From Photobacterium sanguinicancri (GTDB taxonomy: Bacteria > Pseudomonadota > Gammaproteobacteria > Enterobacterales > Vibrionaceae): a stretch of 64,000 nt of DNA. The translations under genes were made by a program, and so were the position numbers. Each line of letters opens with the position of its first letter. The first letter of the stretch is position 1. This document shows, piece by piece, positions 60,531 through 64,000 of the stretch. The DNA lies in contig NZ_AP024851.1 of the NCBI RefSeq assembly GCF_024346675.1, positions 558,001-622,000 on the forward strand. Direction: 5' to 3'. A model generated the notes under the pieces. The model did not search any database and had not been told where the DNA came from. It saw nothing but the letters and a program-made list of their open reading frames with translations.

Positions 60531-61619
60531 ATGGCTGCATATATTCTTCGACGATTGTTACTGGTTATCCCCACATTGTGGGCCATCATCACCATTAATT
60601 TCTTTGTTATTCAGATTGCGCCTGGAGGCCCTGTTGAACAAGCTGTTGCACAGTTAGAGGGGCATTCTTCTGGCATCATGGAGCGATTTTCTGGTGGTGG
60701 TAAAGAAGTCGCGCTAACAGAAGGTAACGGGGAACAAGGGACGGGTTATCGAGGATCCCGAGGGCTAGATCCTGAGGTGATTGAAGCCATCAAGAAGCAG
60801 TTTGGTTTTGATAAGCCTATGCACGAACGCTATTTTGATATGCTTAAAAACTACGCCACCTTTAACTTTGGCGATAGCTTATTTAAAGGTGGCAACGTTA
60901 TCGATCTTATTATTGATAGGCTGCCTGTTTCTATTTCGTTGGGATTGTGGAGTACCATTATCATTTACATGGTCTCTATTCCTTTAGGGATAGCCAAAGC
61001 CATTCATCACGGTTCGCGCTTTGATATTTGGAGTAGCGCCGTTGTTATTGTCGGTTATGCTATTCCTGGCTTCTTGTTTGCGATTTTACTGATTATTTTC
61101 TTTGCTAGTGGCAACTACTTTAGCTGGTTTCCATTACGCGGCTTAGTGTCGCCAGATTGGGAACAACTTAATTGGTACCAGCAAATTGGCGATTACTTCT
61201 GGCATTTGGCGTTGCCAACCTTGGCGATGGTGATAGGCGGTTTCGCCACATTGACCATGCTGACGAAAAATTCCTTCCTTGATGAAATCAATAAACAGTA
61301 TGTGGTGACAGCTCGCGCAAAAGGGCTAGATGAAAATAACATTCTCTATCGCCATGTGTTTCGTAACGCAATGCTGATCATTATCGCGGGTTTTCCAAGT
61401 GCTTTTATCAGTATGTTTTTTACCGGTTCAATGCTGATAGAGGTGATGTTCTCGCTTGAAGGTATTGGCCTGCTCGGTTTTGAATCGACTATCCAACGTG
61501 ATTACCCAGTGGTGTTTAGTTCTTTGTATATCATGACCTTGCTCGGGCTGTTACTGAATATTCTCTCTGATATCACCTACACCTTGGTGGATCCCCGCAT
61601 TGATTTTGAGGCGCGCTAA
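60531..61619 (+). CDS. yejB: Peptide ABC transporter permease YejB
   Basis: A 362-residue inner-membrane permease closely matching E. coli YejB ([20 protein letters not shown]). It has a long periplasmic loop (~45-110) after the first span and the EAA-type loop [20 protein letters not shown] before the last spans. It forms the channel with YejE. The best AAGGAG site lies 30 bases upstream of this ATG, with no in-frame start nearer to it, so the initiation signal is unusual. Its stop overlaps yejE by one base (TAATG). Confidence 0.95.
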   Translation: MAAYILRRLLLVIPTLWAIITINFFVIQIAPGGPVEQAVAQLEGHSSGIMERFSGGGKEVALTEGNGEQGTGYRGSRGLDPEVIEAIKKQFGFDKPMHERYFDMLKNYATFNFGDSLFKGGNVIDLIIDRLPVSISLGLWSTIIIYMVSIPLGIAKAIHHGSRFDIWSSAVVIVGYAIPGFLFAILLIIFFASGNYFSWFPLRGLVSPDWEQLNWYQQIGDYFWHLALPTLAMVIGGFATLTMLTKNSFLDEINKQYVVTARAKGLDENNILYRHVFRNAMLIIIAGFPSAFISMFFTGSMLIEVMFSLEGIGLLGFESTIQRDYPVVFSSLYIMTLLGLLLNILSDITYTLVDPRIDFEAR

Positions 61620-62641
61620 TGGCAATGAATCCATTAACACAGCAGCGCTGGCTGCGTTTTAAAGCCCACCGCCGAGGTTACTTCTCGCTATGGATTTTCT
61701 CTGTATTATTTCTTGTTAGTTTATTTTCTGAATTAATATCGAATGACAAACCCTTATTGATTCATTTTGAATCGCAATGGTATTTCCCAGTTGTTGAGCA
61801 ATATGCAGAAACCGAGTTTGGTGGGGAGTTTGCAACAGAAGCTGATTATACCGACCCATTTGTTATCGATCTGATTGAACAAAAGGGCTACATGGTTTGG
61901 CCGCTAATTCGCTTTAGTTACGATACCATCAATTACAACCTAGCTGGGCCTGCACCGTCACCTCCTGATGCGGTTAATTGGCTTGGCACCGATGATAAAG
62001 GGCGAGATGTACTTGCTCGTATTATCTATGGCTTTCGTATCTCAGTGTTGTTTGGTTTTGCTTTAACGGTTATTTCAACCATAGTCGGTGTCGTCGTGGG
62101 GGCGTGTCAGGGTTACTACGGTGGGTGGCTAGACTTAATGGGGCAACGCTTCATTGAAGTGTGGTCAGGCATGCCGACCTTGTTTTTACTCATCATCCTT
62201 TCCAGTTTTGTCGAACCTAATTTTTGGTGGCTGTTAGGGATTATGGTGCTGTTTAGTTGGATGGGGCTTGTCGGTGTGGTGCGAGCGGAGTTCTTGCGGT
62301 GCCGAAACTTTGATTATGTGCGTGCGGCACAAGCGTTGGGAGTCAGCGATAGCCGAATTATTTTGCGGCACATGTTACCGAACGCCATGGTTGCCTCACT
62401 GACCATGATGCCTTTTATATTAAGTGGCTCAGTGACCACCTTAACGTCTCTCGATTTTCTTGGTTTTGGTCTTCCCGCTGGCTCGCCTTCGTTAGGGGAA
62501 CTGTTAGCGCAAGGTAAAACCAACCTTCAAGCGCCATGGCTTGGTTTATCAGCTTTTGCTGTTTTGTCTGTCATGCTGAGTTTACTTGTATTTATTGGCG
62601 AAGCGGTGCGTGATGCCTTCGACCCTCACCAGCAAGGATAA
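61619..62641 (+). CDS. yejE: Peptide ABC transporter permease YejE
   Basis: A 340-residue permease matching E. coli YejE: N-terminal HRRGYFSLWIFSVLFLVSLFSELISNDKPLL, then LGTDDKGRDVLARIIYGFRISVLFG, and the EAA loop RAAQALGVSDSRIILRHMLPNAM. It pairs with YejB in the inner membrane. The start overlaps the yejB stop and the yejF ATG follows six bases after its stop, so the three are translated together. Confidence 0.96.
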   Translation: MAMNPLTQQRWLRFKAHRRGYFSLWIFSVLFLVSLFSELISNDKPLLIHFESQWYFPVVEQYAETEFGGEFATEADYTDPFVIDLIEQKGYMVWPLIRFSYDTINYNLAGPAPSPPDAVNWLGTDDKGRDVLARIIYGFRISVLFGFALTVISTIVGVVVGACQGYYGGWLDLMGQRFIEVWSGMPTLFLLIILSSFVEPNFWWLLGIMVLFSWMGLVGVVRAEFLRCRNFDYVRAAQALGVSDSRIILRHMLPNAMVASLTMMPFILSGSVTTLTSLDFLGFGLPAGSPSLGELLAQGKTNLQAPWLGLSAFAVLSVMLSLLVFIGEAVRDAFDPHQQG

Positions 62642-62647
62642 GCCGTT

Positions 62648-64000
62648 ATGCCTAAAGCGTTACTCACAATAAACAACTTATCGGTAGGTTTTGCCAGAGG
62701 GCAAGATGTAAACCAAGTTACACAAGATGTGAGCGTCAGTATTAACCGAGGTGAAACGCTGGCGTTAGTAGGGGAAAGTGGTTCGGGAAAATCAGTGACT
62801 GCGAATGCCATTTTACGCTTATTGCCAAAAGCGACAGCACGCTACATCAACGGCACCATTGATTATGACAATATTGATATGTTGAGTTGCAGTGAGCGTG
62901 AAATGCGAGGGTTACGGGGTAACCGCATTGGCATGATTTTCCAAGAACCTATGATGTCACTTAATCCGTTACACCGTATTGGGCAGCAGTTATACGAAAC
63001 CTTAGCCATTCATAGAGGCATGCGATCTAAGCAAGCTGAACAGCATGCATTGACTTGGCTGAATAAGGTCGGTATTCGTAATCCAGAAAAACGCTTGAAT
63101 GCTTATCCTCACGAATTATCAGGCGGTGAACGTCAACGTGTCATGATAGCAATGGCTTTGGTGAACGAGCCTGAATTATTGATTGCAGATGAACCTACAA
63201 CGGCGCTAGATGTGTCGGTCCAGGCGCAGATCCTCGACTTGTTGAAAAGCTTACAGCAAGAAATGGGCATGGCTATGCTGTTTATTACGCATGACTTGAG
63301 CATTGTTCGTCAAATTGCGGATAGGGTCGCTGTGATGCAACTCGGTCGGGTCGTTGAAACCGATGACAAACAGGTTATATTCACCAACCCAAGCCATCCT
63401 TATACCAGAAAGCTGATAGATTCAGACCCGAAAGGATCACCCGTTCCCGTTGATATGCAGTCCGAACCTTTATTCAACGTTGATGGTTTACGTGTGTGGT
63501 TTCCGATAAAAGGTGGGCTTCTCAAGCGTACAATTGATCATGTGAAAGCTGTAACTGATGTCAATTTTGTTCTGCGAAAAGGCCATAGTGTTGGTTTGGT
63601 CGGAGAAAGTGGTAGTGGAAAATCAACAACGGGTATGGCGGTATTAAAGTTGCTTGAAAGTGAAGGGGTTATACAGTTTGACGGACATGATATTTCTACC
63701 TTTGATCGTAAGAAAATGCTGCCATTTCGCCACAAAATGCAGGTGGTTTTTCAAGATCCATTTTCTGCTTTAAATCCTCGTATGTCTGTTGCACAAATTA
63801 TCGGGGAAGGATTAAAAGTGCATGCGCAGCTTTCAGCGGACGAAGAAGATGCCGCGATTTGTAAAGTTATGGAAGAGGTTGAGCTTGATATCACGACACG
63901 CCACCGCTTCCCTAATGAATTCTCTGGTGGTCAGCGTCAGCGGATTGCTATCGCGCGTGCGTTGGTATTGAAGCCTGAATTCATTTTGTTGGATGAGCCA
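62648..64000 (+). CDS. yejF: Peptide ABC transporter duplicated ATPase YejF (3' truncated by window)
   Basis: The frame stays open to the window end (451 codons seen; family length is about 530). It holds two fused ATP-binding domains. The first has Walker A GESGSGKS, signature LSGGERQR and Walker B LLIADEPT; the second, after residue ~275, has GESGSGKST, the Q-loop [13 protein letters not shown], signature FSGGQRQR and the start of Walker B FILLDEP at the last bases. It powers YejABE peptide import. AGGA lies nine bases before the ATG. Confidence 0.95.
   Translation, partial: MPKALLTINNLSVGFARGQDVNQVTQDVSVSINRGETLALVGESGSGKSVTANAILRLLPKATARYINGTIDYDNIDMLSCSEREMRGLRGNRIGMIFQEPMMSLNPLHRIGQQLYETLAIHRGMRSKQAEQHALTWLNKVGIRNPEKRLNAYPHELSGGERQRVMIAMALVNEPELLIADEPTTALDVSVQAQILDLLKSLQQEMGMAMLFITHDLSIVRQIADRVAVMQLGRVVETDDKQVIFTNPSHPYTRKLIDSDPKGSPVPVDMQSEPLFNVDGLRVWFPIKGGLLKRTIDHVKAVTDVNFVLRKGHSVGLVGESGSGKSTTGMAVLKLLESEGVIQFDGHDISTFDRKKMLPFRHKMQVVFQDPFSALNPRMSVAQIIGEGLKVHAQLSADEEDAAICKVMEEVELDITTRHRFPNEFSGGQRQRIAIARALVLKPEFILLDEP

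Overview
The window looks like chromosomal DNA of a marine gammaproteobacterium of the Vibrionaceae, most like Photobacterium or a close Vibrio relative. This is inferred from gene content: an NhaD-type sodium/proton antiporter, an H-NOX/hybrid kinase pair, CheV, an SgrR regulator, a two-adaptor VexIJK-like RND pump, the marine 'dedicated sortase' genes pdsS/pdsR/pdsO, a Braun lipoprotein and yejABEF. No rRNA, tRNA, CRISPR array, prophage or insertion sequence was recognised. Most genes sit in short operons with 1-4 base stop/start overlaps, and many operons end in clear intrinsic terminators.

Layout. 1-3.6 kb: end of an aspartate/aromatic aminotransferase, an H-NOX nitric-oxide sensor with its hybrid histidine kinase, and an unknown protein. 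3.8-7.6 kb: nitroreductase, a KfrA-like coiled-coil protein, and sgrR; the sgrR upstream region carries a probable divergent small RNA in the place where enteric bacteria keep SgrS. 7.7-13.1 kb: a DacA-type carboxypeptidase, a three-gene operon of two peptide-type ABC ATPases plus an unknown protein behind a strong Fur-box match, and nhaD. 13.5-18.6 kb: a TonB-dependent receptor, a YfiR-family protein and a CHASE8-like/PAS/GGDEF cyclase, translationally coupled, then a small unknown gene. 18.9-26.3 kb: a 2OG-Fe(II) oxygenase, and a TetR regulator divergent from an RND efflux operon with two lipoprotein adaptors and an extra single-membrane-span protein. 26.4-34.6 kb: an exported amidohydrolase, an unknown protein, msrPQ, a MarR regulator with a near-perfect 35 bp palindrome and its MATE pump, an unknown protein, and a fatty acid desaturase behind a FabR-like operator.

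34.7-41.7 kb: an L,D-transpeptidase convergent with lpp, a copper/cytochrome-oxidase assembly operon (FixH-like, SCO1, PCuAC), a DUF368 undecaprenyl-phosphate transporter, a VOC protein, small unknown proteins, and a 27-codon membrane peptide gene behind an attenuator-like hairpin. 41.6-48.3 kb: pdsS, pdsR, pdsO and a small membrane protein without an adjacent sortase or sortase target, then a glycosyltransferase and cheV. 48.7-56.5 kb: a 1388-residue formate dehydrogenase fused to a GltD-like flavoprotein, and a 1181-residue Ig-like surface lipoprotein. 56.5-64 kb: an AT-rich non-coding stretch with a hexamer repeat, a small membrane protein, a SpoU methyltransferase, and yejABEF, with yejF cut by the window end.

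Main themes are envelope and membrane stress (efflux, MsrPQ, Lpp/L,D-transpeptidase, DUF368), signalling (nitric oxide, cyclic di-GMP, Pds, CheV), and peptide or sugar-phosphate related transport. The most interesting observations are the SgrS-like small RNA candidate, the Fur-controlled orphan ABC ATPases, the receptor/YfiR/cyclase operon, the extra membrane protein in the RND operon, and the pds regulatory set without a sortase.
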